Assembly (NCBI GenBank): GCA_031216915.1
Contig: CM062292.1
Span: 201,397,262 to 201,461,261, forward strand
Length of the DNA: 64,000 nucleotides
DNA from: Pictodentalium vernedei
Taxonomy: Eukaryota > Mollusca > Scaphopoda > Dentaliida > Dentaliidae
Direction: 5' to 3'
In this document: one piece after another, positions 1-10,721 of the stretch
Numbering within the stretch: the stretch's first letter is position 1
Layout: each line of letters begins with the position of its first letter
Position numbers and translations under genes: made by a program
Notes under the pieces: model-generated
Database searches by the model: none
Told to the model about the DNA's origin: nothing
What the model saw: only the letters and a program-made list of their open reading frames with translations

Positions 1-1159
1 GTTGAGCTCTTTAAATCTGCATGGTCACAGTAAAAGACTGTATTTATTTCAGTATTACACAGTAACTCCAGGATGTTGACATTTAACAAGATCATTAAGA
101 GGTATCATTACCTGACTGCAATGGACACCATTACAACCTAGCACATGTGAATTGATAGTTACACTGTATTCCAGCGGAGCTCTTAGGAGCTATAGGCCTA
201 CTGTGTGTATGGTCACAGGATATGTCTCTATTTATATCAGTGTCCCAAGGACATCGAAACTGAACAATAAACTTGTTTATAGCCTAATATAGGTCTTGAT
301 AACTGATTGAAATAGACCCAACAGCAACCTACACCTGCATACAATGCTACTTACACTGTATTCCAGGTGAGCTCTTTGGGCTCTACATGGTTCACGGTCA
401 GGAGAAATGTATGCATCCATATCGGTGTTCCAAAGGCATCAACAGCCAACACAGCAGTCCGAGTCATAGATTTTGCCAACTGGTTCAAAAAGAGGGAATG
501 ATGATGTTGATGAACATACTGACATAGCTCAGTCAGATCAGTTCCATGACACTACACTGCAAGTTTGGCCAAATTAATTGAATTTTGGGTGTGATATTTG
601 GCGAATATTTGACAGCGCCAGACTTCTATAAAAACACAAATATAAATTACTTTGACAAAGTCGGCAAAAATGTAATTGAACCAACCTCAGATACCTAAAA
701 TCCTCATTGTCTAAAGACCGCAAAGTTACACTGTATTCCGATTAATTTGAGTTTTTTAGTTTTTCTGACAACAATCTATGTAATATGTCTCTATTGTCAG
801 ATCTGGGTTATGTTCATAAATTTTCATAGTTTTAGTTATAATTTATGTTTACATTTGTCCAGTGTTTACCTCATTTCCACTTTAAATGCATTTAGGTTTT
901 GATTGTACGTGTGTTTACAGTGTCAAGTTTACAATATGAAATACGACTATCCGTACTAAATTGGTGTACACTCTGGTAGTCGAGTAGACCCCTACGCAGT
1001 ATTTTCACTCTGAAATTGCACGCTGAATTCCAGTCTCCTGGCTCGCGCCGAAGGTCTCTCCAGAACTTCGAAGCCGAGACATTGAGTGCATTTCAATGGG
1101 ATATTCCGGAATCGTGAGAACACGCTTCCGTTTGAATTACACCCATATCCTATTGGTAA
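1..1159. repeat. Degenerate tandem repeat region, no gene seen
   Basis: Units starting with the same TTACACTGTATTCCAG-type phrase recur near positions 159 and 350, a spacing of about 193 bases. A related phrase recurs near 727, and GAGCTCTT follows the first two. No convincing coding exon was seen on either strand. The repeat family is not recognised. Confidence 0.45.
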
Positions 1160-1162
1160 CAG

Positions 1163-1828
1163 GGCAAGTCGCCACCGGGCCAACTCGCCAACAGAAGGTA
1201 ATAGTATGACATGCAGTGATCAAGGTGATAATTACTTGCACCACACCAACGCAGAGAATATCCCTAAACTCTGATTCGGCGTGGGTTTCATTAATTGATT
1301 GAGCCGGGGATTAAGGCCGGGATATATTATTGACAGAGAAAGCCGCACCAAAACGGAGAATATTTCTTATCTCCGATTTGGTGTGGGTTTCTTTGTTTCG
1401 ACTGGAGCTGAAATAGAAGCGTGTGGGCGAGATATAACTCGGTGATGGGACACGGGGCGTTGGCAAATTGGGGTAAAAAAAGAGAATACCGAAACAAATC
1501 TATCAATGTTTATTGGTATAGTAACGTAACGAATCGTCCCAGCTGTCAATTTGGAACGAAACGTTCCGGACAAATCATCCCGCGAACGAAGTGGTTTTGG
1601 GACGAAACGTACCGAAACCGTAATGAGACGTATAGAGTTTTTGTGTAAAGCTATTCGAAATCGTATTTGAGGATTTTGAACGAATTCTTTATTTTGTAAA
1701 TGTTTTTTCGGATTATTTATAAAAAAAACCGTGAGTACTAAACCTATAATAGTGGTCACTAAAGTGGGCTAAGTCGCCACCAGAAATCGGGCCAACTCGC
1801 CACTGGCCCGGTGGCGACTGGACCCGTA
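1163..1828. mobile_element. Short element with inverted CGCCACCGGGCC-type ends
   Basis: The left end carries GGGCAAGTCGCCACCGGGCC and the right end carries its imperfect reverse complement near 1,802-1,828. Both ends hold several spaced copies of a TCGCCAC/ACTCGCC phrase, the same architecture as the MULE tips elsewhere in the window. No transposase is present. No clear target-site duplication was found, so the exact ends are uncertain. Confidence 0.45.
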
Positions 1829-1848
1829 CCCATCACCAACTAGCCGAA

Positions 1849-2260
1849 TCGTCCGCTGTAGTTTTACCCAAGTCGACCGCTACAATTTTACCCTAATCGT
1901 CCGAAACTCGTCCGCTGAGGGGAAGTTTTGAATTATTGTATTGTGGGTCATTTTTTTTTAATGTTATCGTATATTATCTATTGCAATATAACTTAATGTA
2001 CCTCCTCGCATTAAAGTATATTAAATTATAAGACACTTTTATGGAACTTAATATACTATAAACTTTCAGATACAGATACAGAAACTTTATAGTATATTAA
2101 GTTCCATAAAAATCTTATAATTTTGCAATTATTCATTGAAAGACGCAAATGGCACTTAACGATGAATAATCGCAAAAGTATCAGCAAATAAATTATAAGA
2201 ATTAGAATCATAGTATTAACTATATTAAGAAATGCATCAAAACGTATGGTGTATTCAATC
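1849..2260. mobile_element. Left part of a MULE-like non-autonomous element
   Basis: Spaced phrases (AATCGTCCGCTG, TTTTACCCAAGTCG, AATCGTCCGAAACTCGTCCGCTG) are followed by an AT-rich body containing AATGTACCTCCTCGCATTAA. The same order of motifs occurs at 56.14-56.33 kb, so these are two copies of one family. The matching right tip is not visible here; the copy runs into a GGGACAACCCGCCCC array. Confidence 0.5.
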
Positions 2261-2345
2261 AGGGACAACCGCCCCAGGGACAACCCGCCCCAGGCCTATT
2301 TTGGGGGCGGATTGTCCCACTTTTTGGGGCGGGTTGTCCCGATTG
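2261..2345. repeat. GGGACAACCCGCCCC spaced repeat array
   Basis: About four imperfect GGGACAAC/GGCGG phrases occur in both orientations within 85 bases. This is the same kind of short spaced array seen at MULE ends in this window. No partner array was found, so it may be an isolated tip. Confidence 0.4.
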
Positions 2346-4128
2346 TTTTTTTTTGATATTTGACAAAAAATTGGGGGGGGGGGGGGCAGAAATATATAAA
2401 AAAAAATTGGCTGTTGGCAATTGCAATCAAAACCTGCTTCCCCAGGCATTTTAAGGAGAATGCGCTCCACAATCTTCATAAGACACATAACAAAGAAACC
2501 ACAAATAACATGATCAACAGTATCTTCAATTCAGATACATGGCTTCTCACTACTGAGGACCCAGTTATATACGAAGAAATTTCAACTGACCTATCGACGT
2601 TTACAGAGACAGCAAATATTTGGCATTGACATTTTTACCTAAACTAAAATCCAAAGTATTCGAATCTAGACAGACACATACTGACATCCCAAGGTTATGG
2701 ACAAATAACAACTGCGAGAGTATGAATAATATAAAAATTGGAAAATGAATGGAGAATTTTGAAATTGCCAGATTTGACTGACAGACTTGAAGACATTGTT
2801 ATGGACCAATATCGTTACATTAGGAAGCAATATTTTCGGAAGTGATTTTTCATTCGCTAACGATGCAAAAAAAAACCAAAACTGATCGTATAAGACAAGA
2901 GATGTGATCAGCACTCACGGATAACCAACGGGATCGACGAATTAATAAAAGGTTACCGATTTACGTTTCCGACAATTCTAAAAATCCAACTTGACCGGCG
3001 GACGTTTGACTATACCTAAAACGGCGGCAATTGACCCCCTCCCCCCCCCCCCCCCCCAAAAAAAAACTGCCCAGGGAAAGAGGGTGAATACCTCGAAAAC
3101 AAAAAGTGTCAACAAAAACCCAAGACTACATTAAAGTCGTTGACACTGAGCCCAGATAGCTAAAAAATATACTGTATATGCACATATACTAAATACAAGC
3201 TGCAGCTTAGGGTGTATCGGGCACAGCCGAACGATACTTATCACAAAACGCAACAAAACCCTAATAACGTCAGAAAGACAACAATGTCAAATGGCAAAAA
3301 TTCCACCGCTTCAAAGCCGAGATAAAAGTTGATGGAAGCTTTTTTTCAAATATTACAGTGATCTGTCTTGTGATACCCAATTAGCACTTACGCGCTTCAA
3401 ACAGACACCGAGGTAGCCTATTAATTACAAAGCTACCTACTAAATACCGAGGAGCAGTTTTCGGCGACAGCTCGGTCTATATATCTTTCATTTACTCGAA
3501 TAAATGAATGGTTATATCATATATATTGCTCCAAAGGACTAAATTATTTGTCTGCACATATATTTAAACCTTATAAACAACTATTACTTACTTATTTTCC
3601 TTCACCTCGGTATCCATCGCAGGCTCGGTATACCTCGGTATCCCTCGGTGTTTAGTAGGACCTGATAACTCTGTTAGACGTTAGTTGTCAGCTCAACATT
3701 TCTGAAATGTTTAGCCTGTCTCATTGTGAAAATTGGGAAACAATCGTGGATATGAAGGAAAACTGAAATAATAGCTTGAGCATGTCCCCCGAATGTCAGT
3801 ACTAAATGCCACTATAACGAAGGCCTTTGCACGCTGCCATGCATAATAATAAATATACTTTGCCAGTCCAAAGGAATTCTGCAACGTACATATGACCAGA
3901 TACTGTCGCACAGATAGCTGTTTCTTGTGGTGGAGCAAAAGAAGGACGTCGGGAGTATCCGTGGGCAAGAGGGAGGGGGCAGGGGTACCAAAAAGGCCCA
4001 AACAGAGCTTTTGGCGGAATGATGACACCAAAGGGTCTGCAAGACCATAATGGAATGACTGTTAGGCCTATCGGTTGGGGCGGGGAAGGGCAGTGCGAGT
4101 AACGGAGTGAGGACGAGATGCAACCAAA
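2346..4128. other. No gene seen; poly-G and poly-C tracts
   Basis: A G-run lies near 2,373-2,386 and a C-run near 3,039-3,057. The rest is low-coding AT-rich sequence. The short open frames here have no recognisable domains and I treat them as chance. Confidence 0.5.
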
Positions 4129-4130
4129 TA

Positions 4131-4387
4131 CAGTATTTGGAGAGTATATTATCACTGAATCACCCGCAGAGTGGAGATTCAACCCAAGCAATAATTGCAA
4201 ATCTGTCGCAAAGCATAGCAAGCACAAGCAAAGTTTCAGCCAATGGACCTCCCGGTTAAACCCGGAGGCCCATTGGCTGAAACATTGCTTGTGTTTTTAG
4301 TCGATATATACAAAATTTGAAAGTTATAGTTTGGGTGATAACTCCACTCTGCGGGTGATTTAGTTACAATCCACTCTCCACGTACCG
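4131..4387. mobile_element. Foldback MITE (TA-flanked, CAGTATTTGGAGAG ends)
   Basis: The left end CAGTATTTGGAGAG and the AATCACCCGCAGAGTGGAG segment match, in reverse complement, the right end near 4,340-4,387. A central palindrome around CAATGGACCTCC/GGAGGCCCATTGG lies at about 4,238-4,277. TA dinucleotides flank both ends. A second copy with the same centre is at 58,537-58,792. The TA target and CAG start suggest a Tc1/mariner-pogo type MITE. Confidence 0.65.
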
Positions 4388-4389
4388 TA

Positions 4390-5027
4390 GTAGCACTGGC
4401 ATTAATTCTACTGAACCCGTACCATCCTACCATCTCCTATCGGATGTCCACAAAGAGATTATGTAACGTATTTACCACATAAATGTCCCATCCATTTCCT
4501 GTCCACCAGATACTGTTTTGTACAGCCCGTCGTAATACATCCGTGCATCAAGATAGATGTAAAGATGCAATTCATTTAATTCAAAACTGCCATATTGCTC
4601 AATGTTCGCATGTTCATTCTTTTCGGTCAAATACTTTTTTTTAATATGTTCGCAGCTTTCTTATTACTGCAAAACGTCTCGGTGGAATTTATTTTCGATC
4701 GTTTGTCTTCCACTTCACTGACAATATTTTCAACGACACCCGGGGTCCAGACGACATTGGTGTTCGTTTATGGTCTAAGGAAGATAACTCTGTGGATCTT
4801 CCACAAGATGACGCTAGTTGGTAAGCTCAACATTTCTGAAATGTTTTCTTCATTGTGAAAATTTGGAAGCAATCGTCGATATGGAGGGAAGCTAAGATAA
4901 TTGCCTTAAAATTCAGTCTTACGCTCTGGGTACAAATTATTAATTGGCCGTTCCTGTAGACTATATAAACTATATAACATAGATTTATACAGACCTTCCC
5001 TAATCCAGGGGCATTGCGAAGATGATG
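4390..5027. other. No gene seen
   Basis: AT-rich sequence between the MITE and the Polinton-derived element. The 87-codon open frame at 4,595-4,858 is hydrophobic but has no recognisable family features, and I do not call it. Confidence 0.4.
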
Positions 5028-5033
5028 GGGAGG
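5028..5033. other. Target-site duplication, left copy (GGGAGG)
   Basis: GGGAGG directly precedes the AGTAGTAGGAGAG tip and the same six bases follow the inverted tip at 7,675-7,680. Six-base duplications are the known signature of Polinton/Maverick integration. Confidence 0.8.
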
Positions 5034-5067
5034 AGTAGTAGGAGAGCGATGAAACGTCGTCATGTCA

Positions 5068-5620
5068 CGTGACCTGGTGACGTCATGTTGTGTTGTCATG
5101 GTAACCCGCGTGAGAGGCCATCTTGTGACGTCATCTCCATAGTGATACGTGGTGTGAGTGCGCGTGCGCAGCGCGTGTTGTTAGGGTGACACGTGTTTCC
5201 GTCGGCCATTTTGTATACTGGAAGCCGCCATCTTGGTTTCTATGGTAGCATGTGATTGCTATGTTACCAATGGCTTCGAACAAGACAGGGGTATGTTCGG
5301 TGGGTGTGTTCGATTGAATCGGAATAAATCTGATTACCACAAAACAACCCGACAATCCCCCAAATCACCAAAATCCACCCAAAATCACCGAAATTGACTT
5401 TATTTCCCCAATTGATCGCCTTAGCACGTAGTGCTATAGTACCGAGAGGGTATCGGGGGTGCATTCGACTGAAGTGGAGTAATGTTCTGGCTTAGAATTC
5501 TCCCAGAATCCCTTTTTGGATCTCTACCCCATGACGTTTTTTCCCCTATTAAGAATAGCACGTAGTGCTGTAGGACAAAATTTACCCAGAATTCTCTGCT
5601 TCTATCTATATATGCAATAC
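5068..5620. repeat. Polinton TIR-homologous segment
   Basis: Diverged copy of the intact element's TIR. It keeps the CRE-like TGACGTCA sites, the RFX-like GTTGTCATGGTAAC, a near-palindromic GCGCGTGCGC, the YY1-like GCCGCCATCTTGG and the AGCACGTAGTGCT palindrome. The outermost about 35 bases differ from the intact element apart from the AGTAGTA start. Confidence 0.8.
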
Positions 5621-5934
5621 TTTTCGTCTACCTGACCATGTTCCTTTATCCTGGAGTATACTCCAGTAGCGTAGAAGAGCCTATTATTTGGAACAGCTTT
5701 GCTTATTATTACTATATTTAGCAATTTCTAGTCTATTCTTGTTAGTTCTGACCCTATTCCAAGTACTCTCGTTGTTTCCTTTATCTAGATCATTTATATA
5801 AAATTATAACTAACCAATCAGATTGCTTGATTTCCCATAACCTGTATGCAGAGTTATCTCCCCTGTGTATAATAAAAGCCTATATCCAACGGCAATATCC
5901 CCGGGCACCCCAATTTAGGCACCCCTTTTTTGAA

Positions 5935-6440
5935 AAAACATATGACCTTCGGCACCCCTTTTTTGTCATATGTGCTTATGTGAAAAAGCACAATGTGACA
6001 CAATGTGCCTTAGCACATAGGCACATAATTTATGTGCCGATATGTGCTTATGTGAAAAGGCACAATGTGCCCTAGCACATAGGCACATACGGGTATTTGA
6101 GGATACCTATTGCCTGGTATTGTATTATTCGAGGATACCTACTAGAGAATCCCTTTCTTGTCATATATGCTTATGTGAAAAGGCACAATGTGACACAATA
6201 TGCCCTATCACATAGGCATATACGGATATTTGAGGATACCTATAGCCTAGTATTGTATTATTTGAGGATACCTATCTAGGATACCTTCTGGAGAATCCCT
6301 TTTTGTCATATGTGCTTATGTGAAAAAAGCACAATGTGACACAATGTGACCTAGCACATAAGCACATGCTTTATGTGCCGATATGTGCTTATGTGAAAAG
6401 TCACAATGTGACACAATGTGCCCTATCACATAGGCACATA
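5935..6440. repeat. Tandem CACATAGGCACATA / TATGTGCTTATGTG block
   Basis: At least five units contain TCATATGTGCTTATGTGAAA, GCACAATGTGACACAATGTG and CCTAGCACATAGGCACATA. Some are separated by a TTTGAGGATACCTAT spacer. The units are themselves partly self-complementary. Open frames across the block are repeat artefacts. Confidence 0.75.
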
Positions 6441-6595
6441 CGACCAAAATGAGATTCCATAGCCACAGGCGTTTTCGAAAAAGGGATTCCACAAATGGGA
6501 TTCCAAAAAGGGATTCCACAAATGGGATTCCGTTTCCATCTTGTCTCTAAAGCTCCAAGGCCACTACAGGTTTATGGTCTATCTGTCCTATCATT

Positions 6596-6799
6596 AGCTT
6601 CAACAACAGTCTTGTTCCATTGCGGCCTTGTACCAGTACTATTGGCTAAACTACCATCAATTACTTCCTGGCTATACCTTCGCTGAAGCTTTCAAAACTG
6701 TTCCATCTGATTTCCCCTGTATACATATAAGGCATTCCGTAAGTGGCCCAGTCCGTAAAAAATTGGATTCTGTGTTTTTACATCGACACTCGAGGGTAT
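6596..6799 (+). repeat. Long inverted repeat, left arm
   Basis: About 204 bases match in reverse complement with 7,428-7,629 at well above 90 percent by eye. Shared landmarks are ACATCGACACTCGAGGGTAT, GGCCCAGTCCGTAAAA and CCATTGCGGCCTTGTACCAG. The arms enclose about 630 bases of GAACTGAACAAAG-rich sequence, giving a very large potential hairpin. Confidence 0.8.
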
Positions 6800-7427
6800 G
6801 GAAAGGGTTTGATAACACTCAATGACTACAAGACTCTGAACAGAGACAACCAACCACTATAAAACAATAAAAGGTACAGATCCAACATAACCAAGATCGA
6901 AGTAAAACATAACAAAGTGAAAGAATGTCAAACTAGTCGGATTGATCGAACAAGTTTGACAGACTGAACAGAACAAAGATCCAACACAACTAAGATCGAA
7001 CTGATCAAAACAAAGTGACGAAAATCGAACTGAACAGATAGAAGAGAACTGACCCAATGAAGGTATCGAACTGAATTGACCATAACAAATTGAACAAAGT
7101 TCTGAACTATAACCCTAATGAAGGTATATATAATTAACCCCTTAAATTGAACAAACCCGAATGAACCCTTTGAACTGAACAAAGTTTTCAACTGAATGAA
7201 CTATATGTTATTAAAACTCCTTGAACTGCTTGAATGAACTATAACCCCTATGACGGTATTAACACCCTTGAACTTTTTGAACTTTTTGAACGAACTTTTT
7301 ATATCTAATATAAATTAACACCTTTTGAACTGAACGATTTTTTAAACTTCATGACAATATAACGAAAGGTGATCTGAATTTTTAAACTACAACCCATTGA
7401 ACTGAATTCTTCCAATAGGGAATGGGA
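6800..7427. repeat. Hairpin spacer of degenerate GAACTGAACAAAG repeats
   Basis: Short direct repeats of AACTGAAC, GATCGAAC and TTTGAACT in a low-complexity context. No coding function is seen. Confidence 0.6.
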
Positions 7428-7629
7428 ATACCCTCGAGTGTCGATGTAAAAACACGGAATCCAAATTTTACGGACTGGGCCACTTACGGAATGCCTTATA
7501 TGTATACAGGGGAAATCAGATGGAACATTTTGAAAGCTTCAGCGAAGGTATAGCCAGGAAGTAATTGATGGTAGTTTAGCCAATAGTACTGGTACAAGGC
7601 CGCAATGGAACAAGACTGTTGTTGAAGCT
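7428..7629 (-). repeat. Long inverted repeat, right arm
   Basis: Reverse-complement partner of 6,596-6,799. It ends 45 bases before the right tip of the Polinton derivative, so the arm pair lies wholly inside that element. Confidence 0.8.
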
Positions 7630-7680
7630 GCGGGGTCCCCCCAATGAGGGACGTTTCATCGCTCTCCTACTACTGGGAGG

Positions 7681-8534
7681 GGTGGATTGGGGGGAGGGGG
7701 TGGGGTAAACCAATTTGTCCCAACTTTCAAGGCTCTAGTCCCGACTGAAGTAATATTCCAACAACATCATCTTGATGATGTAGGTGGAATATTTGTCAAT
7801 GGGGATTATAGTGAGAAAACTTGTAACGTAAGCCCATGAAGCAAACCTCGACCTGTAAGAAAATACATGATTGGATTACCAGCATGAGCGGATCGATATC
7901 TAAGACTCCAATCCCAAAGAAAATGTCCGACTATAGAAAATTATGGAGGGGGGGGGGGGGTCACAGTCATAACACACCCAATTTTGTTCGGAATTCGACG
8001 CTGTTATGGGCTGTTTGTTTGTTTCCCCACTTATTGTGGAAATCTGCGCACAGACGACCATTGTTGTAATGTGATGTGCCTCTACGTACAAGGTATACAG
8101 GTATTCTCCCCTGCCCCAGTCAGAAATATTCCAATCAATACTTATTTAATCCTCCATGAAAACATCAAAATATTAACATAAGCTGTGGAACTACCCGACT
8201 TAATCCTAAAACTACGGAAGCGTTGAGTCTTCATTTCTGATTGTAGTGTCATTAAAATGTCGATCAAATCAAGTATCGATTGAGCAACATTTCTAGCTTT
8301 GTTTCATAAAGAATGAATCTTTATAAAACACTTTAGATTCAATCGTCCGAAATATATCAGCCAGCTGGCTGGAAAAGCGAGCCGTACGTTCGCTTTCCAA
8401 CCAAGTGAAATATTCCAGACTAGTGAATCTAAACATTTTGACGATGACCTATTTGAGGGCTAGAGTGGTTCCAGGCCACAACAGCGTCGAATTTCTTACA
8501 GAATTAGGCTAGTGATCTGATAGGTCTCGTCGTG
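7681..8534. other. No gene seen; poly-G tract
   Basis: Contains a G-run near 7,947-7,961. An inverted GAAAAGCGAGCC / GTTCGCTTTCCAAC arrangement near 8,365-8,405 is also seen at about 20,650-20,720. No exon was recognised. Confidence 0.4.
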
Positions 8535-8664
8535 CACTCTAAAATCAGTTGGGTTAAAAATCAACCCAAATCGACTGGGTTGAGTGAATATGAACCCAAT
8601 TGGGTTCATATTCACTCAACCCAGTCGATTTGGGTTGATTTTTAACCCAACTGATTTTAGAGTG
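8535..8664. repeat. Perfect 130-bp palindrome
   Basis: The 65-base arms starting CACTCTAAAATCAGTTGGG are exactly reverse-complementary about the centre CCCAATTGGG at 8,599/8,600. I found no mismatch and no loop. It may be a foldback MITE; a target duplication was not clear. Confidence 0.85.
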
Positions 8665-8687
8665 TGGTTCCGTTTATTTCTACAATA

Positions 8688-9341
8688 CAGTGGAGCCCAC
8701 TTAATTGGATATCTCTTAATTGTATATCCCTGTTAATTGAATATAATTTTCAAACACAAAACCATTTACCATACCTTCAGTACAAATTTGATTTGTTAAT
8801 TGCATATGGGTTGTAGAGTAAACTCCTCTTAATTGTATATAAATCTTTGTAATATGTTGGAAAAATTACTGTGACACGCACCAAATTCCCCTTATTTATC
8901 AATCGTTTTGGCCTCACTACATCCAATACAGGCATTTATTCTATTATATCTTGTTTGACAGAGCTCTATGAGCTATGTCAAACAATATATAATAGAATAA
9001 ATGCTCAGTTTACCCCCAGAACACAGGAAACTGACCAAATCCCTGTTAATTGTATACTCCTGTTAACTGAATAATTTTCATTCGCAAAATGGATATTCAA
9101 TTAACCCTTTACCTAACCTGAAAAGCAGACGACACTTGCAAAAATAATTCTTGAATAACTAATTTTTTTCATTTTTTGTCTCAAAAACATAGGTTATGAC
9201 CCCTCGTTCCAACGAGGGGTCATAACCTATGTTTTTGAGACAAAAAATGAAAAAAATAATGAAAATTAATTGGCGATTTTGAGAATAGCGCTGGCCGGTT
9301 TTGGCCGTTACGTTGGGTAAAGGGTTAAGAGGATTCTACTG
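8688..9341. mobile_element. pogo/Tigger-like MITE (interrupted)
   Basis: The ends are CAGTGGAGCCCACTTAATTG and the reverse complement of CAGTAGAATCCTCTTAATTG, flanked by TA on both sides. An internal palindrome GCATTTATTCTATTATATC... is shared with the copy at 62,641-62,973. The CAGTGGA start with a TA target is typical of pogo/Tigger-type transposons. A piggyBac-type MITE is inserted near its right end. Confidence 0.75.
9101..9328. mobile_element. piggyBac-type palindromic MITE, copy 1
   Basis: TTAA flanks both sides, with tips CCCTTTACCTAAC and GTTGGGTAAAGGG. The interior is a long hairpin centred on CATAGGTTATGACCCCTC and its reverse complement. A TTAA target and CCCTTT start are the hallmark of piggyBac elements. 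Removing it restores the CAATTAAGAGG of the pogo-like MITE it interrupts, so it is the younger insertion. Confidence 0.8.
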
Positions 9342-10466
9342 TACTTCAAACATCTTTCAGCCCGGGGTGTAACAAGATTGAAGTATAGAAGTAGTACAGG
9401 CTGAACATGAACGAGGTGGAATTCAGAAGTGAACTCTCTATATAGCCTAGGCACAGGTTGAAGAAAACGGACGAACATATGGTATGATGGACAGTGTGGC
9501 GGACGAGCAGTCGAACAGGATAATGGGCACTCAACTGAAAGACAGCTTTCCCCTGTAGAGTTATCTATTAGGTCAAAACCATGCAAAAAGTACGTTACTT
9601 TTTTACCAAAAGCATATTCAAATAGTAGATGAAACTGATCAACGTGTTTTAATAGTTAGCTGACTAGAGAGTTGTATTCGAAAATGCAGCTATATTTATT
9701 TACATTTGAAACTGATATAACACAAGTGTACCCATTTTCTTAAATTGTACAACTCATCGTGCAATAATGAAGCGTCATGCAAAGATGTGAACCTCTTTGC
9801 CTTTCCAACCCGGTTCTGCCGCCTATGGTTAAATGTACCAGATAAACACCAACGTCGTGGTCAAAGTCCAAATTTCGATGATTGACACGTCTTCGTTTTT
9901 TGACATGCTTCTGACAATGACCGACATAATTTCCTATTTTCCTTCGAGGAAGGCCGTGAGTATAATTAAACAAATTCAACCTCACTGGATATTATTGGAA
10001 TATTGAACCCAGGGGTGGGATGGGAGATGTTTTGGAGTCCGAAAAGTTACCTGTAAGCTAACCACGATCAACGCTCTTAGTTTGTCTCCGCTGAAACTTC
10101 GGTTTAGTCGACTGTCACCTGAATGAATCTTGTTCTTCGTTTTGTGATTATGATGTAATATTAGTTTGCGGGCACGCGCGCACTGATGTTTTTCAGAGAA
10201 GAATTATTTTTATACGATCCATATTAAGGCATACTTTAATAAGAGGATATAACCATTTGCTAATCACGCCTGTAAGTTATCGCGGGGTTGTAAGTTGGAG
10301 AGTCCAACAGTTACAAGTTGTTGACCATGCACTGGTGTGATTAGGTGAGACCCCCACAACACCATTACTAGGTCCAACGCTAGGATCTCAAAATTTTCCG
10401 ATATGGAGAAGCGAGACTTTCGGGTAACCACCGGTACGAACTTGAAACCCAACTCAATGTACTTGT
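9342..10466. other. No gene seen
   Basis: AT-rich intergenic sequence. No domain-bearing exon, RNA gene or clear transposon end was recognised. Confidence 0.4.
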
Positions 10467-10721
10467 TTACCCCTTTACCCAAACGTAATGGCCAAAACCG
10501 GCCAGCGCCATTCTCAAAAATCGCCAATTAATTTTCATTATTTTTTTATTTTTTGTCTCCAAAACATAGGTTATGACACCTCATTGGATCGAGCTCGCCG
10601 AGCTCGTTCCAATGAGGGGTCATAACCTTTGTTTATGCGACACAAAATGAAAAAAAAATAGTTATTCAATGATTTTTTTTTGACAAATATCGTCTGCTTT
10701 TCATGCTAGGTAAAGGGTTAA
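10467..10721. mobile_element. piggyBac-type palindromic MITE, copy 2
   Basis: Tip CCCTTTACCCAAACG at the left and GGTAAAGGGTTAA at the right, in the opposite orientation to copy 1. The left TTAA has drifted to TTAC. The centre is CATTGGATCGAGCTCGCCGAGCTCGTTCCAATG, again between the TTATGAC / GTCATAA arms. Confidence 0.8.

Larger units (their letters stand above)
5034..7674. mobile_element. Internally replaced, non-autonomous Polinton derivative
   Basis: Both ends carry AGTAGTAGGAGAGCGATGAA in inverted orientation and are bounded by a 6-bp duplication GGGAGG. From about 5,068 to 5,620 the sequence aligns motif by motif with the left TIR of the full Polinton at 32,895: CACGTGAC, TGTTGTCATGGTAACCCGCG, GCCGCCATCTTGG, AGCACGTAGTGCT. 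Polinton-like non-coding sequence (ACCAATCAGATT...GATTTCCCAT) continues to about 5,850. The rest is a tandem repeat block and a long inverted repeat, with no Polinton genes. It is inferred to move only with enzymes supplied by a complete relative. Confidence 0.8.

Noticed and set aside
5827..6279. Open frames with repeated YVKRHNV phrases
   Set aside because: They translate the CACATAGGCACATA tandem block, and the phrase changes frame between units.
5940..6440. Possible CRISPR-like spaced repeat array
   Set aside because: Units are direct tandem repeats with variable shared spacers in eukaryotic DNA, not regular unique spacers.
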